Translations under genes and position numbers: made by a program | DNA from: DATFVJ01 sp963712955 | GTDB lineage: Bacteria > Actinomycetota > Actinomycetes > Streptosporangiales > Streptosporangiaceae | Direction of reading: 5' to 3' | Length of the DNA: 64,000 bases | Assembly: GCA_963712955.1 (NCBI GenBank) | Contig: CAVQKF010000005.1 | Location: 496,001 to 560,000 of the forward strand | In this document: positions 37,412-46,163 of the stretch, piece after piece | How positions within the stretch are numbered: the stretch's first letter is position 1 | How the letters are laid out: the number at the start of each line of letters is the position of its first letter | The notes under the pieces: model-generated | What the model saw: the letters and a program-made list of their open reading frames with translations, nothing else | The model's database searches: none | What the model was told of the DNA's origin: nothing

Positions 37412-38416
37412 TCACGGCGGCTCCGCAGCTTCGGCCCTTGCCGGCGCCGCTGGCGGCCACGCGCGGGGAAACGGCACACTCAGCGAACCCCCCGCGACGG
37501 GCGTGTGCTCGGCGGCCGCGTGCAGCCGCCCGCATCGAAGGATGATGGCGCCGCTGCGCAGCATCGTGTCGACCAGCTCGGCGGCGAGTACCTCGGGCGT
37601 CCTGCTCAACAGCCGCGCCGCGTCCGCCAGCCACGCCCGCGCGTGCAGGTAAGGCTCAACCTCGTCAGCGGAAATCCCGTCACGGATCATCAGGGCGAAC
37701 GCGAAGATCCGCCGCGCGCCGTACCACACCGCCCCGGCCGGGTCGTCGACGAGGCGCTGGGCGCGGCGCAGTGCGGTGGCGAACGCCGCACCGGGATCGG
37801 CAGGGATCGGCCCGTGCGAGGGCAGCAGCACACGCGGGGCGAGGCCGGCCAGCCGGTACAGGGAGGCGAGTGCGGTGGTGGCCGCGCCGGGCCCGTCGAG
37901 CGCGGCGTTCACCCAGCCGACGTCGTAGTCTGACAGCGCGTCCCCGGCCACCAGCAGCCGCTCCTCCGGCTGCCACAGCGACAGGTGGCCGGGAGTGTGC
38001 CCGGGCGTGCGGACGACCTGCCAGTCGGCGTCGCCGAGCCGGAGGACCTGCCCGTCGTCGAGCGGCTCGTCGACGGTGTACGGGCTGACCGGCTGGTCGA
38101 GGTACTCCGCTTGGCAGCAGCCCGGGTCTCGCCGGGCAACGGCCTGAGCGTCCGGGGCGCTGGCCGCGATACCAGCGCCCGTCGCCTGCAGCAGCGCATT
38201 CCCCCCGACGTGGTCCGAGTGCCAGTGGGTGTTCACGACCAGCGCGACGTGCCTGGTGTGCCCGCGTATCCATGCGGCCGTCTCGTCCGCGTGGCCGGTG
38301 AACCCGCTGTCAACGAGGGCGGGCTGGCGCCCGCGCAGCAGGAGCAGGTTGGCGTCGGGAAACGGCCTGCGCAGCCAGGTCACCCAGGCCGGCAGCCGCC
38401 CGGCGTCGCGAACCAT
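37412..38416 (-). CDS. MBL-fold metallo-hydrolase
   Basis: 334 residues from ATG 38416, seven bases after GAGGGAGG (a TTG two codons earlier is less likely). NTHWHSDHVGGN holds the HxHxDH zinc motif, TPGHTPGHLSLW the next His, LLVAGDALSDYDVGW the bridging Asp, and LLPSHGPIP the last His. All ligands of a dinuclear metallo-beta-lactamase hydrolase are present. The substrate is unknown. It lies just downstream of the enoyl-CoA hydratase on the same strand (106 bases), so an acyl-thioester or lactone substrate is possible. Confidence 0.88.
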   Translation of the reverse strand: MVRDAGRLPAWVTWLRRPFPDANLLLLRGRQPALVDSGFTGHADETAAWIRGHTRHVALVVNTHWHSDHVGGNALLQATGAGIAASAPDAQAVARRDPGCCQAEYLDQPVSPYTVDEPLDDGQVLRLGDADWQVVRTPGHTPGHLSLWQPEERLLVAGDALSDYDVGWVNAALDGPGAATTALASLYRLAGLAPRVLLPSHGPIPADPGAAFATALRRAQRLVDDPAGAVWYGARRIFAFALMIRDGISADEVEPYLHARAWLADAARLLSRTPEVLAAELVDTMLRSGAIILRCGRLHAAAEHTPVAGGSLSVPFPRAWPPAAPARAEAAEPP

Positions 38417-38522
38417 CAGCAACCTCCCTCCGCGGCCGCCGAGCCGATGGGCCGGGCTCTTCGCGCCCGGCAGCGCTGCGGCTCAGCGCAGCACCGTGCC
38501 TCCGCATTGGCCGCTGCGCGGC

Positions 38523-39302
38523 TCACCACCGCGCCGGGCGGCCTTTGAGCTGCTGCCAGTAGCGCCGGTGCGCGTGCCGGGCCTGGTCGCTCGTCATGCC
38601 GTCGGGAAGCTCGCCATCGAGCGGGTCGGCGAGCTCGGCGATGTCGCGCAGGACGGCGGCCTGGCAGGCACGCTTGGTGAACGCGTACTGCCCGAGGCAG
38701 TCCTCGGGTGTCCGCTCGGCGACCGCGACGGCCCGGTCCAGCAGCTCCCCGGCCGGCACCAGCTCGTGCACCATGCCCAGCGCGTGCGCCTGCGCCGGGG
38801 TGAAGACCTCCCCGAGCAGGCACGTCCGGGCCGCAACCGGCTCGCCCCAGGCGTAGGCGAGCATGCGGACGTACACCGCGGGCATCGGGATTCCGATCGG
38901 CACCTCGTTGAGCCCGAACCGCGCCCCGTCGGCGACGGCGACCCGGTGGTCACACACGGCGGCGGTGATGAGGCCGCCAGCGAAGGCGTGCCCGTTTACC
39001 GCGGCCACCGCCGGGCGCGGGTAGGTGAACAGCCGCATGTTCGTCGCCCGGTAGTCGCGGAACCACGACGCCACGGCCGCCGGGTCGCCGGCGAAGAGCG
39101 GGAAATGCTCGCCGAGGTCGAGGCCGGCGGAGAACCGCGTGCCGGTGCCGGTCAGCACGACGGGGGACTCCGCGTGGTCGCGCTCGAGCCGGTCGAACGC
39201 CTCGTGCAGGTCGGCGAAGAAGGCACGGTTCTGCGCGTTGACCGGGTTGGTCGTCATCGTCACAACGGCGACGCGACCCCGCCGCTCGATCGTCCAGCTC
39301 AT
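38523..39302 (-). CDS. Enoyl-CoA hydratase/isomerase family protein
   Basis: 259 residues of the crotonase fold: VAVVTMTTNPVNAQNRAFFA, then GTGTRFSAGLDLGEHFPLFA (first oxyanion-hole region) and AAVNGHAFAGGLITAAVCDH (second oxyanion loop). The reaction is hydration or isomerisation of an enoyl-CoA in fatty or aromatic acid breakdown; one of the usual catalytic Glu pair is not obvious, so an isomerase-type reaction is possible. The ATG overlaps the stop of the upstream small gene (ATGA), indicating an operon of PQ-loop protein, small gene, hydratase and MBL hydrolase. Confidence 0.87.
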   Translation of the reverse strand: MSWTIERRGRVAVVTMTTNPVNAQNRAFFADLHEAFDRLERDHAESPVVLTGTGTRFSAGLDLGEHFPLFAGDPAAVASWFRDYRATNMRLFTYPRPAVAAVNGHAFAGGLITAAVCDHRVAVADGARFGLNEVPIGIPMPAVYVRMLAYAWGEPVAARTCLLGEVFTPAQAHALGMVHELVPAGELLDRAVAVAERTPEDCLGQYAFTKRACQAAVLRDIAELADPLDGELPDGMTSDQARHAHRRYWQQLKGRPARW

Positions 39303-39663
39303 GCTCGTTCCTCCTCGTTCCCCGGTTCGGGCTGGTGCGAGAGCACCGACGGTCGGCCGCCCCGGCCGGGCCGGAGCCTGCGCACGATGCCCGCGAGCCG
39401 CTCGCGGATCCCCTCATCGTCCACCTGCTCCATGATCGACTCCAGGTCGCGGCGCACCGCGCGGACGGCGTGCTCCGCGGGCCCGCTACCGGAGCGGCCC
39501 GCGGCACCGGGATCCGGCGCGACGGCGGGACCAGCAGGTGCTCGGCGGAGCGGGCGATGTCCACCGCCGCCCACTGCGCCCGGTCGCCCCCGATCGTCTC
39601 GCCCAGCAGCAGCGGCAGCTCGCACGGGCCGGAGCTGTAGCTGGATGTAGCTGATGTCGTCAC
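39299..39663 (-). pseudogene. Small gene between PQ-loop protein and hydratase; frame broken
   Basis: GTG 39663 overlaps the upstream stop and begins TTSATSSYSSGPCELPLLLG then ETIGGDR, which resembles the first residues of acyl-CoA synthetases (SSYSxGPxxxPLLGETIG). The frame that overlaps the hydratase start instead ends AVRRDLESIMEQVDDEGIRE and RLAGIVRRLRPGRGG. The two ends are in different frames, so the gene either carries a frameshift near 39500-39600 or is a deletion fusion that lost the AMP-ligase body. Function cannot be assigned. Confidence 0.45.
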
Positions 39664-40205
39664 GGCACCGCCGTGAGTTCAGCTACCAGTGCGCGAGGCG
39701 CGCGCGGTCTGGCTGCCCGGGCGAGGACGAGCAGGCTGGCCGCGGCGTCGGTCGCCCCGAGAACGATCAGCCGCGGGTCGGGCTCGTAGATGCCTAAGAC
39801 GCCCCAGCAGAGCAGTTCGCCGAAGATGAGCAGCCACGTGCCCTTGGAGATGCCTGCGGTGTGATCGGCTCGGTACGCCGTCCAGACCGAGGGCGTGACC
39901 TGTAGCAGGAAGGCGACGGTCAGCGCCGTGCCCAGACCCGCGCGGCCGAACAGGCTGGCAGCGGTGATGAGCAGTGCGGTCCACACCAACGCGAGCGCCG
40001 CCGGGCGGCGCGGAGATCGAGCCCCACGGCGGGCGAGCATCACGGCCAGCGTGCCGGCGAGCACCGTGGCCGGGATGGCGGGCACAAGCGCAGTCCAAAA
40101 CCCCGACAGCGCGAAGTCGCCGGCCCAGCCGGCGTTGTTGATGCTCGTCAGCGCTGCCCACGTATGAACGGGTGGTCCAAATCCGTTTGACAGACTTCCG
40201 CTCAT
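39660..40205 (-). CDS. PQ-loop/SemiSWEET-like membrane protein
   Basis: 181 residues from ATG 40205. Hydrophobic helices are FALSGFWTALVPAIPATVLA, ALALVWTALLITAASLFGRA, LGTALTVAFLLQVTPSVWTA and GTWLLIFGELLCWGVLGIYE. The segment PSVWTAYRADHTAGISKGTW is typical of actinobacterial SemiSWEET-like proteins, where the PQ loop is followed by a TxGISxGTW stretch. It probably sits in the membrane as a small transporter or carrier; no substrate known. It is the first gene of the hydratase operon. A truncated copy of its central part lies at 42085-42146. Confidence 0.75.
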   Translation of the reverse strand: MSGSLSNGFGPPVHTWAALTSINNAGWAGDFALSGFWTALVPAIPATVLAGTLAVMLARRGARSPRRPAALALVWTALLITAASLFGRAGLGTALTVAFLLQVTPSVWTAYRADHTAGISKGTWLLIFGELLCWGVLGIYEPDPRLIVLGATDAAASLLVLARAARPRAPRALVAELTAVP

Positions 40206-40430
40206 CGGCGGGCGGAAGCGGAAGCGGGCTGCCGATGCACGAGCAAGGCGTGCCCGCCAGGCGCGCCCCTGACCGCACTCAGCCCGCTTTCGCGAGCCGT
40301 CCATATCGGCGGCTATGTAGCCTGACTCGACACCGGGACTGTCACGAAGCGTGACCATGTGAACCGGCCCGCCGCGACGGCGACCCCGCGGTCAACCGGA
40401 TACCCGGGATTGCAGCCGCGCTCTTCGCGC

Positions 40431-40907
40431 ATGAGCGGACGGTTGGTTGTATCTGCAGCCGGGCTGCTAGCGTCATGTCATGACGAGGTCGCTTCCCGGC
40501 AGTGCAAGGCCGTGCTTGAATCCGCGGCTTTGGCTCACCTTGTGACCCTGAATCCGGACGGCAGTCCCCAGGTCACCGTGGTATGGGCCGGTCTTGATGG
40601 CGACGAGATCGTGGCCGCCCATCTTCCCGAGCACCGCAAGGTGCGCAATATCCGCAACGATGGCCGGGTCGCTCTCTCGATCGAAACCACGAAACGCAAC
40701 GCCATGGGCCTAAACGAATACCTGGTCGTATATGGCACGGCCCGCATTACCGAGGGAGGAGCTGCCGAACTCCTTCAGCAACTTGCGCATACCTATCTGG
40801 GCCCCGATGTCCGTTTCCCGCCAATGGATAACCCGCCACCCGGATACATCACCCACATCAGGGTGGACCGGGTTACGGGCGTGGGCCCGTGGGCCGTGCA
40901 GCACTGA
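40431..40907 (+). CDS. PPOX-class F420-dependent oxidoreductase-like protein
   Basis: The domain reads KAVLESAALAHLVTLNPDGS, PQVTVVWAGLDGDEIVAAHL, KVRNIRNDGRVALSIETTKR and LNEYLVVYGTARITEGGAAE. This is the split-barrel flavin/F420-binding fold of the pyridoxamine-oxidase-like family, which uses F420 in actinomycetes. The N-terminus is uncertain. ATG 40431 keeps the frame, but ATG 40480 gives MTRSLPGSAR in another frame, which is the usual family start, so one base is probably missing or extra near 40505. The C-terminus is complete. Substrate unknown. Confidence 0.75.
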   Translation: MSGRLVVSAAGLLASCHDEVASRQCKAVLESAALAHLVTLNPDGSPQVTVVWAGLDGDEIVAAHLPEHRKVRNIRNDGRVALSIETTKRNAMGLNEYLVVYGTARITEGGAAELLQQLAHTYLGPDVRFPPMDNPPPGYITHIRVDRVTGVGPWAVQH

Positions 40908-40989
40908 CGGGGGGCCTGCGCGCCGTGCCGCAAATGGGGGAGAGGCCTCGGAGGGTACAGTGGGAAAGTACCGCAACATGCGCGGACGG

Positions 40990-41345
40990 TTGCGGACGTT
41001 CTGGCCCCGGCCTGGTCGACGAGGCGGTTGAACCGGCGTGTCACCGTGTCGGGGTGGAGCTGGCGGCCATCCTCGAAGCACATCAACTTGCCGTGGCTTG
41101 GGAAGGCGGCACCGAAAGCGTCACGATCGTTGTCGATCATCTTGACGTACTGGCGCAGCGCGGCGATGGTGAACGGGTCCAGGGAGATAGTGCGGCAGCT
41201 GCTCTCGGTCCTGCCGTCGGAGTCGGTAGCGCGGCCGCCGACGACCACCCGCGTGCTGTCCACTGTGAGCGTTCCTCGTTCGAGATCAAGCATGTCGCGC
41301 TCAACGCCCGCGAGCTCGGGGCGCGTGCCCGTAGCCCGCGCCGCG
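40990..41345 (-). pseudogene. Tyrosine integrase fragment, C-terminal part without catalytic end
   Basis: Reads ELAGVERDMLDLERGTLTVD, STRVVVGGRATDSDGRTESS, FTIAALRQYVKMIDNDRDAF and LHPDTVTRRFNRLVDQAGAR. This is the start and middle of a tyrosine recombinase catalytic domain (GELAGLxWxxVDLxxGTL holds the first Arg position). It ends before the H-x-x-R and Tyr boxes. It is directly joined to the IS1380 fragment on the left-reading side, so two broken elements abut. Confidence 0.65.
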
Positions 41346-41359
41346 TAGATGCTAGTCCG

Positions 41360-41990
41360 GCATGCTTTTGCCATCTCTGAGGGCTTGGGCCCGAGACCGC
41401 CGGGTCCAGGCGGACCCGGCGGATCAGCAGCCGGGTGTTCGCCGGCCACCAGTCCGGGCAGTACCCGGCCACCCCGACCTGCGCGCCGTCCATCTCGATC
41501 GCGTCGTTCCAGTCGTCGTCCGCGAGGCCGGCCAGCAGCCGCCACAGCGGCGCGATCCGCTTGGCGCCGATCGCGAACGCGATCTTCTCCTCGTGGGCGG
41601 CGCGGGCGAGCTGCCCGGCGTCGGCGCGCAGCGCCACCCGCCCGAAGCCCGCGCCCGCTGCGGCAGCCCAGCCAGCGCGCGGTGCAGCAGATCCACCGCG
41701 GTCGCGTGCGGGTCATCGGTCCCGTCGCCCAGGTCGGCGGCCACCACGATCTCGGTCTCGGCCCAGGTGGCCACGTGCGGGCGGCCCACCCGCTGGCCCT
41801 GGTGGTTATAGGCCACGCCGCGCTTCTTGCGGCCGTACACCTCCACGTCCATGGTGTCCAGGCCGGTCGTGACCGGCCCCCGGCCAGCGCCGCCGCCCGT
41901 GGCGCGGGCAGCAGGGCCAGCATCCGCCCGGTGTCACCGCCGCCAGACCGCCCTCCACTGCCCGCGCCTGGTCGTGCTCTTGTTCCCGCC
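41360..41990 (-). pseudogene. IS1380-family transposase fragment
   Basis: Two minus-strand frames give MDVEVYGRKKRGVAYNHQGQ, RPHVATWAETEIVVAADLGD and DLLHRALAGLPQRARA, then ALRADAGQLARAAHEEKIAF and AIGAKRIAPLWRLLAGLADD. These are the central catalytic blocks of IS1380 transposases (DxTDVEVYGRKKxGVAYNHQG; LRADAG). The start, the end and about ten residues around the frame change (near 41650) are lost. Confidence 0.7.
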
Positions 41991-42084
41991 TACTGATTCC
42001 ACGTGCGTCCAAGCTTGTCCAGGGCCGTTGTTAGCACTGGCGTTGGCAAGATCGTTTCGCCGACCGTCCGCTTTTCAGGCCGGG

Positions 42085-42146
42085 CAGTTCGCCGAAGATG
42101 AGCAGCCACGTGCCCCTGGAGATGCCTGTGGTGTGATCGGCGCGGT
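42085..42146 (-). repeat. Partial copy of the PQ-loop gene (62 bp)
   Basis: About 60 bases match 39813-39874 with only a few differences and would encode RADHTTGISRGTWLLIFGEL, the same segment as in the intact PQ-loop gene (RADHTAGISKGTWLLIFGEL). It is cut on both sides by unrelated sequence, so it is a small duplicated relic. Confidence 0.7.
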
Positions 42147-42148
42147 TC

Positions 42149-42560
42149 ATGGGAGATACGCTCGGCGCGGTCGCGGCGCTGTTGCCCGGCATGCGCATCG
42201 AGGCGGTCGAGACGCTCCGCCGGTCGGAGCGGTCCGAGGTGCTGCGGGTGCGCGCCGCCGGGCCGGGCTGGTCCGGGCCGCAGATGCTGATCGTGAAAGT
42301 GTTCCCGGACGCCGCCGAGGGGTGGGTCCGCGAGAGCGCGGCGCTCGCGGTCGCCCCGGCCAGGGCGCCGATGCCGCGCCTGGTCGCGGCCGGCGCGTCT
42401 CCGGCGGTGGTGGTGATGACCGATGCCGGGACCGGGCCGAGCGCCGCCGATGCGCTCCTCGGTAACGACGCGCGCAGGCAAGGACGGCGGTCGGGCGGCT
42501 GGCCGCGGCTCTCGGCACGCTTCATCTGAGCACCCGGGGCGCGGGAACGGCACTTTGATG
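42149..42560 (+). pseudogene. Aminoglycoside-phosphotransferase-like kinase, N-terminal fragment
   Basis: Begins MGDTLGAVAALLPGMRIEAV and reads VLRVRAAGPGWSGPQMLIVK, VFPDAAEGWVRESAALAV and APMPRLVAAGASPAVVVMTD, the N-lobe (ATP-binding Lys in LIVKVF) of an APH/choline-kinase-type fold. The frame breaks near 42475, and the other frame reads ARTAVGRLAAALGTLHLSTR before stopping. The catalytic lobe with the HGD motif is missing. It starts right next to the PQ-loop relic. Confidence 0.55.
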
Positions 42561-42591
42561 GGCCGCTGGCGGCGGCAGAAGCGCCCCCGGA

Positions 42592-42952
42592 TCAGTCTGG
42601 ATCAGGAGTGGTCGCAGAGCCTTCTGGCAGGGACTGGGCCAGGGCGTGGATGGCGCGTTCGAGTTCGGGCAGGTCGTCGTCGACGGTCGCCTGCAAGATC
42701 GCGTGGGCGGTGTCGAAGTAGCGGTGGGCCAGGTGGTCCCGCAGGCAGGCGATCTGCCGCCAGGGGATGGAAGGCTGAGTGTCGAGCAGCTCGGCCGGCA
42801 GCGCCTTGGACTGCTTCGCCAATTTCAAGCAGCCGGATACGGACCGCGTCGAATATCAGGCCGTCTGAAAGCCCACCCCGCCGCATGTGCGATCGGATCG
42901 CGTCGATCGTGGCCTGGATGTCTGCCAGCCGCTGGCGTTCCCGGTAGCTCAC
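42592..42952 (-). pseudogene. HepT-like RNase toxin, one frameshift
   Basis: GTG 42952 overlaps the antitoxin stop (GTGA). The first frame reads MSYRERQRLADIQATIDAIR and RIRLLEIGEAV; removing one C near 42808 continues KALPAELLDTQPSIPWRQIA and CLRDHLAHRYFDTAHAILQA. RDHLAHRY is the R-x4-H-x-Y active-site motif of HepT ribonuclease toxins. Joined length is about 119 residues, normal for HepT. Toxin inactivation with an intact antitoxin is a stable state in cells, so the lesion may be real. Confidence 0.75.
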
Positions 42953-43473
42953 AGCGCCACCAGCTCATTCTCGACGCGTTCCCGCACACCGGGCTTAAGG
43001 TCCTGGGCAGGGACCAGGTCCACCCGCGTGCCGAGGATGGCTTCCAACTCGGCCTGCACACGCGCCAGCCCGAACAGGCTTAGGCCGGGTGGCAGGTCAA
43101 CGAGGAGATCCACATCGCTGTCTGGCCGGTCCTGGCCGCGGGCAACGCTCCCGAAGACCCGCAGGTTCCTGACACCATGGGCGGCCGCTGCCGCGACCAT
43201 GTCGTTCCGGCGGCGCCGAACCCGGCGTCCGACCGGTCCCGATAGCCTGCCCATTCGCCGCGGCTGCCGCCGCAGGCTGATGATCATCTCGCTGCCGGTA
43301 GCATCGACCAGCGCAGCAAGGGTTGGGAGGGCAGGCTGCCGCCGCCCGGACTCATAGGCGCTGATCACGCTCTGCGTGACGCCAGCCCGGGCGGCCAGAT
43401 CCTGTTGCGACATACCAGCGTCCTTACGCGCCTGGCGGAGCAACGCCCCGGCTGTGACCACTTCGGAAACCAC
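42949..43473 (-). CDS. HTH-MntA fusion antitoxin (nucleotidyltransferase)
   Basis: 174 residues from GTG 43473. The N-terminal XRE helix-turn-helix reads LLRQARKDAGMSQQDLAARA and GVTQSVISAYESGRRQPALP. The C-terminal MNT domain has RVFGSVARGQDRPDSDVDLL, the GSx10DxD nucleotidyltransferase signature, then LEAILGTRVDLVPAQDLKPG. MntA antitoxins neutralise HepT by adding AMP to its active-site Tyr. The fused HTH would also let this protein repress its own operon. The coding frame runs open further upstream, but the domain and a -10 box at 43480-43485 favour GTG 43473. Confidence 0.85.
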   Translation of the reverse strand: MVSEVVTAGALLRQARKDAGMSQQDLAARAGVTQSVISAYESGRRQPALPTLAALVDATGSEMIISLRRQPRRMGRLSGPVGRRVRRRRNDMVAAAAAHGVRNLRVFGSVARGQDRPDSDVDLLVDLPPGLSLFGLARVQAELEAILGTRVDLVPAQDLKPGVRERVENELVAL

Positions 43474-43479
43474 GGCCTC

Positions 43480-43485
43480 AGTATA
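43480..43485 (-). promoter_or_regulatory. -10 box for a probably leaderless HTH-MntA transcript
   Basis: Read on the minus strand, TATACT lies six bases before the GTG start, with no ribosome binding site between. That spacing would begin the transcript at or near the start codon. A clear -35 box is not seen. Confidence 0.4.
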
Positions 43486-43504
43486 GCGGATCGTCAATAT
43501 CTTA

Positions 43505-43705
43505 CTAGCGGGAGTGGGCTTGCTCGCTCGGCACCGAGAATGAGGATTCAAGTGGGCCATACGGCGCGGTCAGGACCGAGTTTGCAGCGATCAGCGAAAG
43601 CGCCAATAAGCCTTGCTCCGGCGGGAACGGAAACGGCGCCGCATCAATCTTCGAGCGCATATGAACCAGCACAGCTTCATTCGCATCGAGGGGGTCAGGG
43701 TTCAT
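43505..43705 (-). CDS. Small hypothetical protein, weakly supported
   Basis: 66 residues: MNPDPLDANEAVLVHMRSKI, DAAPFPFPPEQGLLALSLIA, SVLTAPYGPLESSFSVPSEQ. Composition is protein-like and it precedes the HTH-MntA gene on the same strand. No family recognised. Confidence 0.3.
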   Translation of the reverse strand: MNPDPLDANEAVLVHMRSKIDAAPFPFPPEQGLLALSLIAANSVLTAPYGPLESSFSVPSEQAHSR

Positions 43706-44044
43706 GTAAGGAACTCCGGTGCTTGATCAGCTCGGGGTTCCAGGGTTGCATGAGCATCCCCGGCTGGTCCGGTAGGTGGCGACGCGTTGGGTTCTGAGGG
43801 CGGTGGTTGCCGCGCCTGGTGGATTTGATTGCCGCTGCCGGCCTGGTCACGGATGACCCGTATGAGGGAAGTGGGCCAGCCCGGCAGGGTCTGGCCCGGT
43901 TGCAGCACATGAGTGGGAGCTGTTGGCTGGCTCTTGCGCCTTGGGACCGTGGCTGATTGGGGGTTGCTGCCTGCTGTGCCGCCGGGGTGAATCCGTCCGG
44001 ACGACGTAGGAGAGGTGATGTTGAGGCAGCAAGGGGAGGACCGG

Positions 44045-45457
44045 CCGCCGTCCCGGCGGCTGGTGGGATCGATTTGGGGATCGCGTCGCGGCATTCGGCG
44101 CGGGTGCTGGAGGCCGATGGCCGGCAGGTGTGCCGGTCCTCGTGTGTGCCCACGGTGGCGTCGCTGTCGGCGGTGGAACAGGCGGCGCTGGCGGGCGCGC
44201 CGGACGGCATCCGGCTGGCCGTGGTGTTGAGCCCGCCGGGTCGGCGTGGCTGCCGATCGCGGTGTTCTTCGCCCGCCGGGGCCACGCCGTGTACCGGGTG
44301 TCTTCGGCCAAGGCGGCCGATTTACGCCGGTTCTTGCGCCGGCACGCGAAGGCCGGACGGGGCCGGCGCGGAGACGCTGGCGCGGCTGCCGCTGGCCGGC
44401 CCGCGTGGCCTGCAGCCCCTCGAGCTGCCCGGGGCGCAGGCGGCAGGGCTGGACCGGCGGGTACGGGCGTGTGACCCGCTGACCAAGGACGCCGCCACGC
44501 ACAAGGTGCGGATCAAGGACCTGGTCCGGCAGCTGCTGCCGATGACCCCGCTGGCCGGTGACCTGGGCACCGCAGACCTGGCGGTGCTGGAACGCTACGC
44601 CGGCCCCGACAAACTCGCCGCCGCCGGCGAAACCGGATTGGCGCGCCTGATCGCGACGGCATCCAGCCAGCAGCAAGGCCACGCGAGGGCACGGGAGTGG
44701 CTTGCCGTCGCGACAGCGGCCCGGGACGTGTACGGGGATCACCCGGCGGTGACATTCGGGGAACTGGCCGCGGAGGTGGCGACCGGGGTGCGGCTGCTCA
44801 AAGATGTCCAGGCCGGGCTGGCTTCGCATGCCACGGCCCGCGAGAAGCGGTATAAGAAGGTGGATCCGCGCCAGCTCGCCCGGTCGCTGCCCGGGTTCGC
44901 GCAGATCAGCGCTCCGGTCCTGGTCGCGGCCATGGGCCGCCCGGGGCGGTTCCCGGACGGGGCGCGGTTCAAGTCGTTCAGGGCTCGCGCCGCGGGCCTG
45001 CCAGACCGGCGAAACCGACCGCAAAGGCCAGCCGATGAGCAAGGCCGGCCCGTCGCTGCTGCGCGCCACCTTCGTCCGGGCCGCTGACGCCGCCCGCAAG
45101 CAAGACCCGCAGCTGGCCCGGATCTGCTACCTGCAGATGACCGAACGCGGCGCCACCCACCTTAAAGCCTGCTGCGTCGTCGCCGGTCACCTCGCCGAAC
45201 GCACCTGGCTGGTGATGAACCGCGGCACACCGTACGTGATCCGCGGCAACAACGGCACCCCGGTCACCACGGAACAAGCTAAGCAGATCATCGCGGAGAA
45301 ATGGACCGTGCCGGAGGAGGTCCGCAAACGCCGCCGCAACCGCACCGCAACGGGGAAGGCCCCTCAGGTGGCCACAACCGGGCCGGGCAAGCGAGGCGAC
45401 CTTCCCCGCCCCCGGTCGTCGCGACACCGCCCGCAGGCCGCCAGCCCCCGCACCTAA
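44045..45457 (+). pseudogene. IS110-family transposase (second type), several frameshifts
   Basis: Frames in order read GIDLGIASRHSARVLEADGR (first catalytic Asp), WLPIAVFFARRGHAVYRVSS with AKAADLRRFLRRHAKAG, then ACDPLTKDAATHKVRIKDLV to ARSLPGFAQISAPVLVAAMG, PGRFPDGARFKSF, and finally ARKQDPQLARICYLQMTERG. It is an IS110-type DEDD/Ser transposase but unlike the intact one at 21604. At least three frame changes (near 44240, 44360 and 44990) make it dead. A small accessory frame follows it, as it does the other IS110. Confidence 0.7.
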
Positions 45458-45570
45458 CCGTGACCTCACCCGCCGCCCGGCGGTAGACCGCCCGGCGCCC
45501 GGCCAGCCGTGCGCGTCACGCGCAACGGCCATGTCAGCGTGCCCGCATACCAGCAGAAAGGATCACCACC

Positions 45571-45801
45571 ATGACCGGCCCCGACCTCATCCTGAATCCC
45601 GACCAGGCCGGCGACCTGCGCGAACTCCTTAACCTCAGCGCCGTTCTGCACCACTGGCTGCAGTCCGCTAGCGACCGGATCCCCGGCGACCTCGCCAGCT
45701 TCGCCTACCTCGCCACCTTCCACCCGCGCAGCTACGCGCACTGGCTTTCGGAAGACCTCGTCAGCCTCTCCGGCCGACTCCAAACAGCCACAAATTCCTC
45801 T
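45571..45801 (+). pseudogene. Small gene downstream of IS110 relic, cut by intron remnant
   Basis: ATG 45571 with AGAAAGGATC upstream begins TGPDLILNPDQAGDLRELLN and reads LSAVLHHWLQSASDRIPGDL and AYLATFHPRSYAHWLSEDLV, a plausible small helical protein. Shortly after LQTATNSS the sequence turns into the group II intron relic and the frame runs out at 45897. Function unknown; possibly a passenger of the IS110 element. Confidence 0.4.
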
Positions 45802-45836
45802 CGCTGCGCTCTTGACACCTCAGCCTCCATAGGGAA

Positions 45837-46162
45837 ACAGGTCGGGAACCTCCATGCGCGAGAACCGGGAGATCCCACGTCTTGCCCGGCCGGGTGATCG
45901 CCGGTCGTGCCGCTCGGGGAACGCTGAGGCGGTAATCCCGGGATGCATGAGCGTGGGAAGTCGGACGGTCCCGTCGGCTAGTACCTGCGATCCCGCCGAA
46001 CAAGGCTGCGGCTGCGGAGGTGGGGGAGGAAAGGGGACCAACCAAGGGGAACACGGAAGCAAAACACGCCCCGGACACAGTGCCGGGCCTGGTGTGTCAA
46101 ACGCGCTGGATCGTGTGCGGCAGGTGGCAGCACGAGACAGGAAGGCACGGTTCACGGCGGGG
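45837..46162 (+). mobile_element. Diverged group II intron fragment
   Basis: Parallels the 5' half of the intact introns: GAACCTCCATGCGCGAGAAC, the GGGGAACGC block, AACAAGGCTGCGGCTGCGGA and the RT start DRVRQVAARDRKARFTA correspond, with many substitutions, to 46880-47190. It is missing both the intron 5' end and everything after the first residues of the RT. It ends two bases before the stop of the redoxin gene. An older, related copy. Confidence 0.7.
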
Positions 46163-46163
46163 T

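Noticed and set aside
38950..39663. 237-residue frame reading through the enoyl-CoA hydratase
   Set aside because: Only its first about 35 residues look real; the rest is an alternative frame of the hydratase.
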